A stretch of 64,000 nucleotides of DNA from Ascarosepion bandense. Lineage: Eukaryota; Mollusca; Cephalopoda; Sepiida; Sepiidae. The DNA lies in NCBI GenBank assembly GCA_037127315.1, contig JBBBDQ010000401.1:743501-807500 (forward strand), written 5' to 3'. Under the pieces are notes generated by a model. The model was not told the origin of the DNA, did not search any database, and was given only the letters and a program-made list of their open reading frames with translations. The translations under genes and the position numbers were made by a program. Below are positions 51,541-62,584 of this stretch, in pieces (the stretch's first letter is position 1; every line of letters begins with the position of its first letter).

Positions 51541-51905
51541 ACCACCAGACAACTTTGGAATTTCCTGTAACTCTTCTGAATAGTCTCCTTGTTTAAGTTG
51601 GTGAATGCTGCCATAATCCTTGCCTTCCGTTCATCTTTGGTGATCTCTCACTCAACTGGACCCCACACATAATAATCAAGGGGATTGTCTAGAGAGTTAA
51701 ATGACCCAATGTAAAGGGTGATGTGGTCAGAGAAATTGTGAGCCCTGACTTGGTTCTTCTGCTTGTGTGACATGGTACAGAGTCCTGTTTCTAGATATAG
51801 AAACAGGACTCTGTATATTCCAGCAGCCACCCTCTTGATCCAGGTTAGCTCTGCCTCCTCAGAGCTGAGGGTTACATTCACTGCTTGAATCTGAGGCCCT
51901 GTTAG
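51541..51905 (-). pseudogene. Mariner transposase, catalytic C-terminal half, broken
   Basis: The minus strand reads 'ELTWIKRVAAGIY' (about 51805-51845), then a disrupted stretch, 'LCTMSHKQKNQVRAHNF' (the PCHTSRRTQ-WL-ENF region) and 'NPLDYYVWGPVE' (51648-51685), the third acidic block of the DD(37)D mariner group. 'ARIMAAFTNLNKE' follows at about 51605. The second aspartate region (QQDSAPCH) is destroyed by a local inverted duplication at 51777-51814. It joins, across SINE-D, to the terminus at 51139. Confidence 0.85.
51777..51814. repeat. Perfect 17-bp hairpin inside mariner
   Basis: acagagtcctgtttcta (51777-51793), a 4-base loop gata, then the exact reverse complement (51798-51814). It replaces the codons for the second catalytic aspartate. 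Confidence 0.95.
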
Positions 51906-52821
51906 AAGATGAATGGAAGTGTAACTTCATCACTTGACCACTTCAAACACCTTCATAACCACCATTAGACTCATCCAACTCTTCAAATCCTCTGAACTCT
52001 TCTCAAATTGATATCCAAAAACCCAAATGTTCGTATTGGAACTTCCAGTACTAACACCAACCAGTACAGAATGCTGTTTCCAAATTTCAGGCTGAGTGAA
52101 TTACATCATGTTCTTTTTCTCACAGATGGCGCCCAACTGACCCCTCTGTACTGTGCAGCCAACAAAAATCAAAGACAAAAAAATGTGCATCAGAAGTATA
52201 AAATATCAACAATTTACTCTTTGCACCTCATATGCATAGAATTCCTACTTCACTTTTAAACACAGCTTTGTGCTATATTCTAGACAAATGGTATAAAGAA
52301 TGTTTCCCAAGAGAGCTGCAAAAAGACTATCTTGGCCACAGTGAACTTGTAACTTAATATTTGCCAATATTCTTTCTAAAATGTGGTTTATCTCTACCCT
52401 TAATCTTTAACACAATTTTATTTTAATTGACCAAGTGTACAAGAAAAGGAGTTGGCCCAATTCCAAAGACTTCAGATTTTTCTAATATTGGACAAAAGAT
52501 AGCATAAGCATACAACCCTAACCTATGCCACACCTTTCCACCAACAAGCAATGATTACCTCACATTGCTTTTTGAATATAAATATTTTCCATTTACACCA
52601 AAAATGAGGAAAGCCTACTTCTTAAACTGCAGAGAAGCAATTTTTGTCCTCGTTTATTCATCGACAAAAAATAAGTGTTCCACAAGCCCAAAAAACATTT
52701 TCATACGATCCTGCAGATGAAGGAAAAAAACTAATACTTAAATGTGAACTTCTCTATGTTAACTGAAGAAAAGCAAATTGTCGGTCACTTCTATAAATGT
52801 ATCAAAGGCAATTTAAAACAA
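51906..52821. other. Unassigned stretch
   Basis: 52008-52259 is open for 83 codons on plus; no domain recognised and no splice or neighbour support. Otherwise nothing. Confidence 0.45.
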
Positions 52822-53340
52822 TCATGGCCCTCCACATCTCCCTATCTCGAAGCTCTTAACTTTCTCTTGCTACCCCTCCCAAACCCTGTTCCACCATCCA
52901 GTTGCTCAAGCCCATCAAGTATGTCATGCATTGCTTTTCTCCTATCTCTTTCCCTCTGTCTTGTGAGTATCAGATTCTCCAAGCCTCCTTCCACATGTCC
53001 TAGAAACTTCAGCTGTCTTTTCCTGATGTTAAGTATAAGTTTTCATTTTTATCCTCTTCAAAACTTCGTTATTGCTAACAGGTTCAACCCATTGTATCTT
53101 CAGCATCATTCTGCAGAACCATTTGATGAGACTGTCCAGCATTTGCTGCCATAATAAAGGACAGTCATCACATAGCAATCCAGTACTCTGTTTCTAATGA
53201 AATTTTCCTGTCTCTCAACTATCTACTCAGCCTTTGAAATGCATCCTTGGCCAATGCACCTTCAGATCTGTGTGACATGGCTTTAAATGTAAAACTCTAG
53301 CCCTGAAGAAAGAATGCCAAGCTCTTTCATCAATCACTTG
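52822..53340 (-). mobile_element. LINE-F, longest left part
   Basis: 'atcatggccctccacatctc', 'accatccagttgctcaagcc', 'tcttgtgagtatcagattct', 'ttcagcatcattctgcagaa' and 'ttgctgccataataaaggac' give the full LINE-F order, extending about 170 bp further than other copies into 'tgaaatgcatccttggccaa'. The minus strand is the coding direction. The plus frame at 52744-53154 (136 codons) is an antisense shadow of it. Confidence 0.8.
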
Positions 53341-53399
53341 ACAAGTTCAGTGTTTGCTTTGATTAAATGATTTAAGAATATGTGCAGTACCCCTTCAAA

Positions 53400-53700
53400 A
53401 AGAGTGTGATTATGGCTTTCCACAATGTCCTGTCCCTTGCAGCTGTAGGTAATGCTTACACTCCATTTACAATCTCATGCAACTGCATATTTGGTGTTTC
53501 TCTTGTCAATTTGTTGTGAATTTTAAGTTTGCCAAGCCTTCTTACTTTGTGTCTCAGAAATTTTAACTGTCTTATTTTAAGAGGGAGCATCTTTTTAGTT
53601 CCCATTTTCTTGAGAATTTCTTTGTTGTCAACAAGTTCTGTCCACATAATCTCAGTATTTGTGTGCAGATCCACATCTACAACCCTTATTGTCTTCTAAG
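53400..53700 (-). pseudogene. LINE-F reverse-transcriptase C-terminus
   Basis: This copy stays open on the minus strand for 72 codons (53674-53456): 'IMWTELVDNKEILKKMGTKK', then 'LKIRQLKFLRHKVRRLGKLK'. It matches the 'WTDHVTNEEVL-KM...KRQLKFLGHIMRKEGLE-L' ending common to one large class of animal non-LTR reverse transcriptases. It shows what the other LINE-F fragments once encoded. The neighbouring 52822-53340 piece is a separate copy of the same segment, not a continuation. Confidence 0.85.
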
Positions 53701-53816
53701 AGAAACTGTATTGCATTCACTGCTATCAAAGAAGAAATGACACCACAGGTCAGCACTTTACATCTAAAATTTTTCTTTTTTTTAATTAAAATTGTTCAGA
53801 TTAGTTCTGATAAATA

Positions 53817-54679
53817 CAGGTATACCTCACTTTATGTTGGTAATTGGTTCCAGGAGAGATGACTAGTTGAATTTACCTGTCACTAGGCTAAACCACAAAT
53901 AACCATTCCTCGTTCTATTTTAGTTATAAATGCATTTTTAATAATATATGCCCAATAAGAATCTATTTTAAACTTACAAAGAAAAATTTTAGATTTTAAT
54001 ATAGTACAGAAAAAAACAGTAATCTAAATTTATGAATACATATACGTACATATTTGTAAATATAGATGTTTACAATTTGGTGATCTTTACAGTACATTGC
54101 AGACTCTTTATTTGTGAATGTGGTTTGCTCTAAAACATAAAATGATTTTGTAAGTTTAAATAATAAATACAGTTATAATTATTTTGAGATAGTAGAAAAT
54201 AAATGTGTGTTAAATTTCCAATATTTTTTTTTTTTATAAGCATTTCACCCTGAGCAAGGCATTTCACTACCACTACTGTGCAGGGGGCTACGTAGAGTGG
54301 AGAAAGGCTGATTAAATATAGGAAATAACAGAGGGTGGGTGATAGGCGGGTGAGGATACCGAGAATGAGGGTTGGGTAGATGAGAGGGTTGGGTAGATGA
54401 GAGTGTTGTGAGAATAGTTGGGAGTTAGTGTGATAGGAGGTTTTTTGCTTTCAATTTGTTACATCATGGACATAAGTGGCTATTATCAACATCAACAGTA
54501 CAGTAACATGATTTTTATATGCTTTTAATACTTTTTTGCTGATATTACAACTTCAATATTGTGGCAGACAGGAAGTCAAATGAAATGGAGTAAACTTGAT
54601 TTTTTTTTTTCATAGATTTTTTGACAAACAATGTAGAATCAAGATTGACTTAAGAACACTGTAACCCAAGGCATACCTG
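53817..54679. mobile_element. pogo/Tigger-like MITE with LINE-C inserted
   Basis: Flanked by TA (53815-53816 and 54680-54681). The left terminus 'caggtatacctcactttatg' and the right terminus (reverse complement 'caggtatgccttgggttaca') form short inverted repeats of the CAGGYATACCTCR type known from Tigger/pogo elements. No transposase is found. Without the LINE-C insertion it would be about 640 bp. Confidence 0.78.
54222..54442 (-). mobile_element. LINE-C 3' end inside the pogo/Tigger-like element
   Basis: T-run, then 'gcatttcaccctgagcaagg', 'ccactactgtgcagggggct' and 'agagggtgggtgataggcgg'. It contains a 17-bp tandem duplication 'gagggttgggtagatga' (about 54367-54400). Confidence 0.85.
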
Positions 54680-54719
54680 TATATAGAAGAAATTTTTAAA
54701 GGCTACCATAAGTGCCAAT

Positions 54720-55015
54720 GGATTCTTTTTTTTCACCCCTAAGTAAGGCAATAAAGCTACTAAAATTTATGTGGGGGTCCGAGTGCAAAAGAATGAGAAA
54801 AAGAAAGACTAAAAATAATAAAAGAACAGGAATTAAGACAGAAAATAATGACTGATAATGCATTTAAATTTTTGAAGATCAAAGATGACAAGAGGTCGGA
54901 AAAGAGTTCCACAAGTGACAAGTGTGAGAGAAGAAATTATTAGCATAGATGCTATGGGATTTTAGATGTAAAATGATGAGACCTAACTGCCAATATTTGT
55001 GAAGTCAATTTGAAA
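54720..55015 (-). mobile_element. LINE-C 3' end
   Basis: 'tttcacccctaagtaaggca', 'ataatgcatttaaatttttg', 'aaagagttccacaagtgaca' and 'aaatgatgagacctaactgc' follow the LINE-C order seen at 3100 and 44620. Confidence 0.8.
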
Positions 55016-55076
55016 GTTCTTGTTTGATCACCAATGTGTGTATTATATACATATGGCACTTAAGTGAGAGTGTGGA

Positions 55077-55079
55077 GTA

Positions 55080-55135
<56 letters not shown>
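55077..55135. repeat. (GT)n(AT)n microsatellite, 3' tail of SINE-D
   Basis: About 12 GT and 16 AT units abutting the SINE-D 3' end. Frames at 55064-55355 start in the repeat and run through the SINE. Confidence 0.95.
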
Positions 55136-55140
<5 letters not shown>

Positions 55141-55362
55141 CATCTGCAGACAGATCTGTTTCGCTGTATCACAGCTCATCAGTACGGTTAGACTCCAATT
55201 GCTACACAACCCAGTCTCGAAACCCAACCGATTTGGCGTCAGTCAGCAACTCTACCCCTGGGCCAAGAGGCGTTCAGTGGAAGAAGGCAGTCTTTTTAGC
55301 GCATATCATTATGCGCCCAATAGCTAGAGGGCTCAAATTCATTTTTACTGAATGAGCAATGC

Positions 55363-55363
<1 letters not shown>
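55136..55363 (-). mobile_element. SINE-D, well preserved
   Basis: On plus: 'gtcatctgcagacagatctg', 'atcacagctcatcagtacgg', then the tRNA-like core in reverse ('gaaacccaaccgatttggcg', 'ctctacccctgggccaagag') and 5' end 'attcatttttactgaatgag'. (AT)n on both sides. Confidence 0.88.
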
Positions 55364-55408
<45 letters not shown>

Positions 55409-55412
55409 TAAA
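55364..55412. repeat. (AT)n(GT)n microsatellite, 5' flank of SINE-D
   Basis: About 18 AT units then GT. Confidence 0.95.
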
Positions 55413-58264
55413 TTGTGATTTTTTTAGTACCAAATTTTTTTTTCAACAGTAGCTTACTGGTGGAAAGGCATTTTAGGCAAGCAGAATTTTTTTGTGAAAG
55501 TTCTATATCAAGATAAGGATAGAGCATTAATAGAATTTATAATTATTTCAGTCATTCCAACTTCAAAGTTTTGTGAAAGCAGAAAAGTAAATGACCCTGA
55601 AGAGTGAAGATAATAATGCCCTCATGAAACTTAAGTCAACTTGACTGAAATAACATTGCTCAGTTAAGTGACAAGCTTCTCCATATAAAATACTTGTGCT
55701 CTCAATAATGTCAATTATTAGAAAGTTGTAATAATGAAATGCAATGAAACAAGTCATGAAACAATCCACTCACACTCAATGAAACAAAGAAACAATCCAG
55801 CCAGATTCAATGAAGCAGACAAAGAATTTGCAATAAAATAGAGGCTAATGAGCTGTTTAATTAATCTGCTCCCATTATGTTTTTTGTTTTTATTCATGCT
55901 ATGGCATCTATGATACATTATTGATTACTTCTGATATTATATGAATCAGTTTTTCTCAATATTTTTTCATGTTAAAAATTGAATGTCTTTAATAAAACTG
56001 AAATGGAAATGCCTGAGAAGATTAGCAACAGAATAACAAAGACAATAACAATACCTATTTCAAGACCTAGTTGAAGTAAGAATCATTTAGACAAAGGTAT
56101 CAGTGCCTCACATGAAAGGCTTGAACAAATAAGACTGCAGTCTAAGAAATTCAGGAGTAAAGAGACTGATTAAACAGCTCATTTTGCTCGGGAACCAATT
56201 TTGTCTAAATGCAGATATTTTATTTGTATAGATTATTAAAATGACCAAGGGAAGTAATTAATCCTAAATTGACTCGAGTTTATTTATCCCCCCCACACAC
56301 ACACTATACATGAGACAGGAAATATAAATACATAGATAATGATTATATGGTTTGATAATATTCATGTAATATATGCATATATTTTTTATATACATTCTGT
56401 GCATATTATTAGTTAAATTTACAAAGTCTACAATAAGTGTCAATGAAGGCAAATACTAAATATCCTCAATTAAAATAGGAACAGTTGATAAGCTGAAAAA
56501 CTAGAATTACTTGCACTCTAAAAAAAGCAGTCACTTAGAAAATGTGATTATTTTTAATCAATATTTTCAAGAGCTTTTCATCCTACATAAATTTATTCAC
56601 TTTCTCTAAATTGGTAAATAAAACAATTTCTAAGCCAATTTGTATTTGGCATTCACTCACTCTACTCATTCTATTTGTGTAGAACTTACAAAAGCTGAAA
56701 ACTTTAATGCATAAAATAATGATGCCTTTGAAATTTTTGTGCTTAAAAAAAAGAAAAAAAAAATAAAATAAAAATTAATTTAAATAAAATGCATATTTTT
56801 ATATAGAAAATATTTTAAAGCAAAATATTAGGTAAAAAATCTTTTCATTTTCATACTATTGCAAAAATAATCTAAATTATTAGTATGTATATTCAAAGTG
56901 TTTCTCCTACAAAGTTGCCTCACTTTATAATATGTTATAAAGAGGAACTGAACCCATTTCTAAATGGTGTTAAGAATTGCCCAACAATCAGAATACTTTA
57001 ATAACCATTTTTTTATTCTACAGAACAAGCACAAAAATCAAAAAATTCTACAATCCTTATAACAACTTCAAAAAATGATTGAAAAATCTTTCTTCGCAAT
57101 AATGTTGCTTCATTAGAGTTTGGGCTAAAGATTGCTAGATGAATTAAATAGTCACAATGGCGGATAAATTTTAATGACCACACTTCCTATATCTATGAGT
57201 GGTCTATCTTGTATACTGAGCACTCTTTTACCCATATATTTATCAAGGATAAAGCATATATAGATTGTTTGATAATAGCTTTAAGTGGTGAAATTACCAG
57301 TTGCCATGCAGCATTTATATGAAACTGATATTTTAATATCACAATACTGGGTGCGGCAGTATCAATATCTATGTTCACCCAACCTGTGTGTCTATATAAA
57401 AATAAATAACACATCATGAAGTTTTGAAAAATAAATGAAATTACACAAAGCCAAAAATTTAAATGCATATAAAAAAAAATATACAAACTTTAAATGAAGC
57501 TCCCATCAAGGGGTCACATCATATTTAAAAGATGCACTCCAATTAGAGGAACCCAAATATTTCTAAATTTGTTTAAATTTATTTCAAAGGAACCCTAAGA
57601 TTTCTAAAAAATAAATCTATTCTTAGACCTTTCATTTTTTTAAGTTTTATCAGGGACTCAAGACTAGAAGTTTCTTGGGCTGCACCCCATTTGTGAATCT
57701 GGCAACATCATTCCTGAACAAAAAAGTTATGGTAAACATCAGAACGAGTAAGACAAACTGATCTTTAGGATTTTGAATCCACATTTGACAAATGAATCCC
57801 ATAATTTGATTTGTGATCAACAACGGCAAACCAACCTGCTAGTTTATTCAAAACATTAGACACTAATACAAGAAAACTAGACAAAAAAAAAGGAGGGGGG
57901 GGGTACAGTGGCATTTTCAATTTTTGCCTGCATTTAAATTAAGATCTTTCAGAGAATATTGCAGCTAATACAGACACTAACATTAAAAAGATTAAAGATT
58001 TTGTCATGTACACAATTGAAAGCAGAAAATCTCTACAAATAAAGATTAGAAATCTTAAAAATCATTCTCAATCTGTTTTTAGCTCTTTTAAATAGAAACA
58101 AGATTAGTTTGTTAGAAAGAGTAAGAATTGGCACTAATGACAATCAACTGGAGTTGAAAAGCACTCATTATGCTTTTACATAAAATGAAATCAAAAGGCT
58201 TCAATCCACAAAGGCCATCAAATGAGCATTGTCTCCTAAATACAAAAATTACCAAATATTTGGT
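55413..58264. other. Unassigned 2.9-kb stretch
   Basis: The longest part of the window without a recognised element. AT-rich with A-runs near 56748-56770 and a short G-run at 57895-57903. No coding frame here has a known motif. Confidence 0.5.
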
Positions 58265-58475
58265 TTCTCGACTTATGAGTTCAAACCCTGAGTCTAGCAG
58301 TGTTGAAATATTAGCTACACCGACTCAATTTAAAGACAATACAAACTAATACGAGTTATCTTCCCTTACCATAGAGCAAAATGAGAACAGTTTCCTGTGA
58401 TTTAAATAAATTTGGCTCCAAAAATTCAGAAATAATTACTAAGTATGGTGAGAGACACCTGAAGAAGTTTAAGGC
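58265..58475 (+). repeat. SINE-E, diverged
   Basis: 'tatgagttcaaaccctgagt' (box B-like), 'ctagcagtgttgaaatatta' and the end 'gagagacacctgaagaagtt' follow the SINE-E order of 8726-9018. Confidence 0.55.
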
Positions 58476-58914
58476 CATATTATATTAAAATACTGGTTCT
58501 AGTACAATAACCAAAGTTAAATAATATATCATGTGTTTAACAAAGACAAAAAAAAAGGAAATGGGACAACAGGAAGACCAATTAAGTCTGATAGTAAACA
58601 AAAAAAATTTTTTAAAAAAAATTGAAGTTTTATTATAATTTCAGTGATTTTGTCAATGGCTAAGAAAAAAAAAAAAGGGTACGACAAAATCAGTCAGGAG
58701 TTAAGTTTTTGTGGCATAGTTTACATGTCAGGTAAACAAATGGTGATAAAGAAACTGCTCAGAAGCAGATTTCTGCAACAACTGTCTTTGCCAATCAATT
58801 CAATTTTGACACTAACCAAAAAACTTTCGCTATCCCAATGTACCTTTTTAATTTCATTGTCACACTTTACATTCTCTTAAAACATTTCCCAAATTTTTAA
58901 ATTGTACTTGCTTG
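58476..58914. other. Unassigned stretch
   Basis: Frame 58644-58880 (78 codons, K/S/L-rich) has no known motif; nothing else recognised. Confidence 0.45.
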
Positions 58915-59013
58915 ATTTTGGAGTAGATAGACTAAACTATCTACTAGGCTCATCCCTTGTTCCCTGTTTAGGATGTGGTTTCCAGCTTTCTCTTTTCCAA
59001 TCTTTTCATTTTT
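58915..59013 (+). mobile_element. SINE-A partial unit (upstream half of dimer)
   Basis: Begins at the SINE-A 5' end 'ttggagtagatagactaaac', lacks about 60 bp, resumes 'aggctcatcccttgttccct' and stops at 'cttttccaatcttttca', where a T-rich tract starts. Confidence 0.85.
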
Positions 59014-59228
59014 TTTTTCTTTATTTTTTTTTTTTTTCAATTGGAGTAGATAGACTAAACTATCGCCTGGTTCACACTCTACCCACATCTATTGAACAGG
59101 TGAAGAGGTTCATCCCTTGTTTCCTGTTTAGGATGCAGTTTCCGGTTTTCTCTTTTCTAATCTTCTCACTCTTATGTAGCCCCCTGCACATCAGTGGTGT
59201 TACCACCTTGCTTGGGGTGATATGATTT
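59014..59228 (+). mobile_element. SINE-A, full length, second unit of dimer
   Basis: T-rich tract, 'caattggagtagatagacta', 'cgcctggttcacactctacc', 'gatgcagtttccggttttct', 'ttatgtagccccctgcacat' and the tail 'ccaccttgcttggggtgata'. It is the best reference for the family's 5' end. The plus frame at 58902-59225 spans the dimer and is not a gene. Confidence 0.9.
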
Positions 59229-59375
59229 AACTAAAAAACTACTCACATGAAAGACCTCCACCTGTAAGGTAATCTGACTACATGAAGGACTTCTTTGAAG
59301 AACTATCTAAATGGCCCAAAACTTGAAGTTTAATGCATAACAAATAGATTCTCTTAAACATCCCCTCGGAATTAC

Positions 59376-59545
59376 AAGACGCTGTAAACTATGTGCATAG
59401 TGTAAGGGATAATGGCTTGGAACTGTTAATCAGAGAGCAGAGTTCTAAATCAAGTCAGGTTCGTCATATTCATTTACATGCAAATACACTTGGGAAAGGT
59501 ATGAATCCACTTCTCCCCAAGCTTTGAGTTAATTACTAAGATTTA
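59376..59545 (+). mobile_element. 5S-B composite SINE, 5'-truncated (copy 3)
   Basis: The last bases of the 5S head ('gacgctgtaaac', cf. 'ggtgctgtaagt' at 22404) are followed by the tRNA-like body 'gtgcatagtgtaagggataa', 'tggcttggaactgttaatca', 'gagagcagagttct' and the SINE-B body 'acatgcaaatacacttggga'. Truncation falls within the 5S part. Confidence 0.7.
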
Positions 59546-59909
59546 TATCATTAAAACTTATCGCAATGAAAAAAAAAAAAAAGTGCATACAAAATAATTA
59601 AAATTTTGGCATTAAATAATCCATAGGAGATTGATAGGCTGGGGTTGGGGGGGGGGGGGGTCACAGCAAATACCTGAAGAATACTAGTCCACAGATTAAG
59701 GAATATATTAAGGGTTACACATGTAAGCCAAAGTCAACACCCCATTTATCAATGGGTAACAAGAGAATAAAATTTTAAAGGACAAGAAACAAAAACTTTA
59801 ATGCTTGATACTAGTTTCATTTTAAAAATTTGTGAAATTTAACAATGCTTTTCTCTAACTACAGCATCAACCATTTAGCATTCAATGCCCTAAACCTGCC
59901 TCATGTATC
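59546..59909. other. Unassigned stretch with a G-run
   Basis: A 14-G run at 59647-59660; otherwise nothing recognised. Confidence 0.5.
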
Positions 59910-60195
59910 AGTCAGTCAGGTAAGTGCCATATGTGGGTGATCATGTACCAAAAGAGACTTGATTAACAGGGCAGAAGATTTTCCAACAGTAGGTTGCCAT
60001 TACTTCTTGCGGTATACTGGTTGCCAACCAAAGCTATAGAACACAATCTGTCCTGGTATTTAACCTGTAGCTGGAGGAAGAAGTGCCGGATTCATACCTT
60101 TCTCAAGGGTATTTGTGTGTATGTGAATGCAATGAATTTGAACTCTGCTCTCATTTCTCATTCTGAGCCAATATCCACAACACACGCCCAGCAAT
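59910..60195 (-). mobile_element. SINE-B, near full length
   Basis: 'cagtcagtcaggtaagtgcc', 'gtgatcatgtaccaaaagag', 'cagggcagaagattttccaa', 'tactggttgccaaccaaagc' and 'caagggtatttgtgtgtatg' lead into a worn tRNA-like head. The plus frame at 59994-60350 overlies it. Confidence 0.85.
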
Positions 60196-60529
60196 GCTGT
60201 AATAGGACATCATTGCAAATAAACTTTGAGAGTCAATATTTATGGGGCAAATTTAAAAATACTGAATTCTTAATACTGACACCAAAAAGATTTCCTTGCA
60301 CAAAACAAAAAGTTATAAAAACATTAAAAACTTTAATGACTACCTTATGAAATTTTGGGAAAATTCAGCTTTGTTATAGATTAGTTTTAGATATATTCTA
60401 GAATACCTCAACTGGCAAATTGCATTTTTTTTCTTCAGAAAAGAGGAAAAAAAGACTTGGGAAGTTTGTTTTGTGTGTGTGTGTGTGTGTGAATTCAATA
60501 CAGGGCAGCCATTCAATGCTGGAAGTAAA
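60196..60529. other. Unassigned stretch
   Basis: A short (GT)n at 60472-60491 is the only feature seen. Confidence 0.5.
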
Positions 60530-60800
60530 TAAAAAGTGGAGATTATGAGAATATGTAGGATAGATAATGATTCACTCTAGACTTGAAGTTATGATTGTAG
60601 TGATCAGGGAAACACCATTTCAAGAGTGTTCCATGAAGTTCTAAGAAAGAAGCTGTCAGAGGAATTTCCTCCTTGCCAATAGAATACAAAGAGAATGAGG
60701 ATTCTAACCATTGTAGGTTCTATATGAAAAGTTCTGAACTGGTGGAACTAAGGAAAGCTCATCTAAACATTTGCTATCAAAATAGTGATAGAGAAGGTTT
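60530..60800 (-). mobile_element. LINE-C, very diverged
   Basis: 'tagtgatcagggaaacacca', 'agtgttccatgaagttctaa' and 'aaagctcatctaaacatttg' roughly follow the LINE-C 3' order (cf. 38640-38720). Assignment is tentative. Confidence 0.45.
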
Positions 60801-61640
60801 CATAAAAATTTAATTTACATAAATTTTATTTAATAAACTTATGGAATTCAGAAAATAAGTTATCTAATTTCTTTTTTAATTATTATTAAATAGACTTCCA
60901 AATATTTTAATTGGAATTTTTAGTTTTTAAAGATTTGTTCTTTTTCTGTACTTACACTGAAAAATGATCAAATTTTAATAAATAAAAAATAAAAGCATTC
61001 AATCATTTTTATTCACCTGAACCAGCAAGGAGTTCAGCAGTAACTATAGCAAGTTGGTCTTGGGTTAAATCAGCACATAGAACTCAACTACTGACAGTAT
61101 AGCCAAGGCAATGATAGCAGGGTGTTGTTGGACAAAGTCATACCTCCAATGAAAATGACCACATGTCTGTGACTAGGGTGTGCTTTCAAGTCAAAGGACA
61201 TGAGCTATGGTCTGGCTCCATCAGGTCTACTTTGCCCAAAATATTCATTGATGTGCACATCAATGAATATATACCAAAACATGTGGAGGGAGTCAATCAG
61301 GTCCTCAACAACCCTAACTGATATTGGGACTGACCATTTTTTTTTTTAAAGTATTAATTCAGCTTAAAGGCTATTATAATAACCAGATTATTTCCACATG
61401 ATGGCATATATAAATTTTGAAATCTATTTGGACAGCCACGAGGAAATGGCTTCTGTAGTTGTCATAACACCTATCCTGAATCCATAAAAATTAAGAATGG
61501 AGAATTAGTAAATACTTTAGTATATAGATCAGTTTTAACAAATTTAGTATAAGTGATAAGGGAATTGAATACAGAAGAGCCTGCACTAGATTAGTTTTGC
61601 CTAACACCACAAATTGCTACAAAACCAAAAGATTAAGCAG
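60801..61640. other. Mostly unassigned; contains a perfect 30-bp palindrome
   Basis: 61020-61330 is less AT-rich than its surroundings and begins with a weak tRNA-like stretch ('actatagcaagttggtcttg'). The palindrome at 61241-61270 is listed separately. No gene recognised. Confidence 0.45.
61241..61270. repeat. Perfect 30-bp palindrome
   Basis: atattcattgatgtg followed immediately by its exact reverse complement, centred on GTG^CAC with no spacer. Confidence 0.95.
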
Positions 61641-61985
61641 AAGAAAGTTCTAGTCATTCTTAAAGAGTCTCCTCAGATGAAGCCAAATCCATTTAGAAAC
61701 TTCTAAATGCTCAGCTACATACAACTGCTTTCTAAGATCAATGCTTAAAAACTGCTTTAAGCAAGTAGTGCCTGTGGATTTTGGCAAAGACCATCCTTCT
61801 TTGAACATTGTGGACTGGTGCTACAGAATCAGTGAATTGCACCAAATAGCAGAATCAACATACCTTTAGGACTTTCAACAATAGCAACAACTAAAATGGA
61901 TAGCACATCTAAGTTGAAGACAAAATAATCAAGATGTTAGCATAAGATGTCAACATTCCACACTATTTTAGAACTTTTTTTGTTC
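61641..61985 (+). repeat. rep-L, copy 3
   Basis: 'ctcagctacatacaactgct', 'agaatcagtgaattgcacca', 'caacaatagcaacaactaaa' and 'tagcataagatgtcaacatt' align with 41140-41290 and 28070-28140. Confidence 0.72.
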
Positions 61986-62584
61986 AGCCTACAAGGTTCA
62001 TAGGATGTTTTTGTTCCCCCCACCACCACCATATAATAAAATGAAGAACATTACTGATAAAGATTCCTTCAACTTCAAGACAAGTGAGAAAAGAAATCAA
62101 TAATTCTATTCATAAATGCTCTTACAAAGTAAAACAAACTACTCAACCAATCATAAATAACCTTGCCTGAAGAAGGTTTTTTTTAGGGGGTGGGTGTCAC
62201 AGGGAGGAGGGTCTGGGTAATAGCTACAAAAAAAAAAAAAAATTGCTTACTTCTAACAATGAAGAATTTTACTAAATTTTACAATTTCTCTTTTCAAGAA
62301 ATCCTTTTCTGCATAAATATCCAATTTTCATAATATATGTATCATGAATTGCACACAAATAGTAAAATGGTAATTTTTTTTTAGCTGTTTTATATTCATA
62401 AATCAATACTGAGCGAGCCAAAAGAGAGACCGGTTTTAATTAAATATTTTCTGTGCATTTTAACTAGTTATTTTTGCTATATATTTTGTGATTTAAGACA
62501 AAATTAGACTGAATTTAAAATTTTATTATTACTAAATTGTTTAAAAAGAATCTGCAATATAATCAATCTTGACCTGGCATCATG
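61986..62584. other. Unassigned stretch
   Basis: No feature recognised; contains A/T runs. Confidence 0.5.

Noticed and set aside
52744..53154. 136-codon plus-strand gene
   Set aside because: It is antisense to a LINE-F fragment; the sequence repeats elsewhere in the window in the same orientation.
58902..59225. 107-codon plus frame
   Set aside because: Spans a SINE-A dimer; no independent coding signal.
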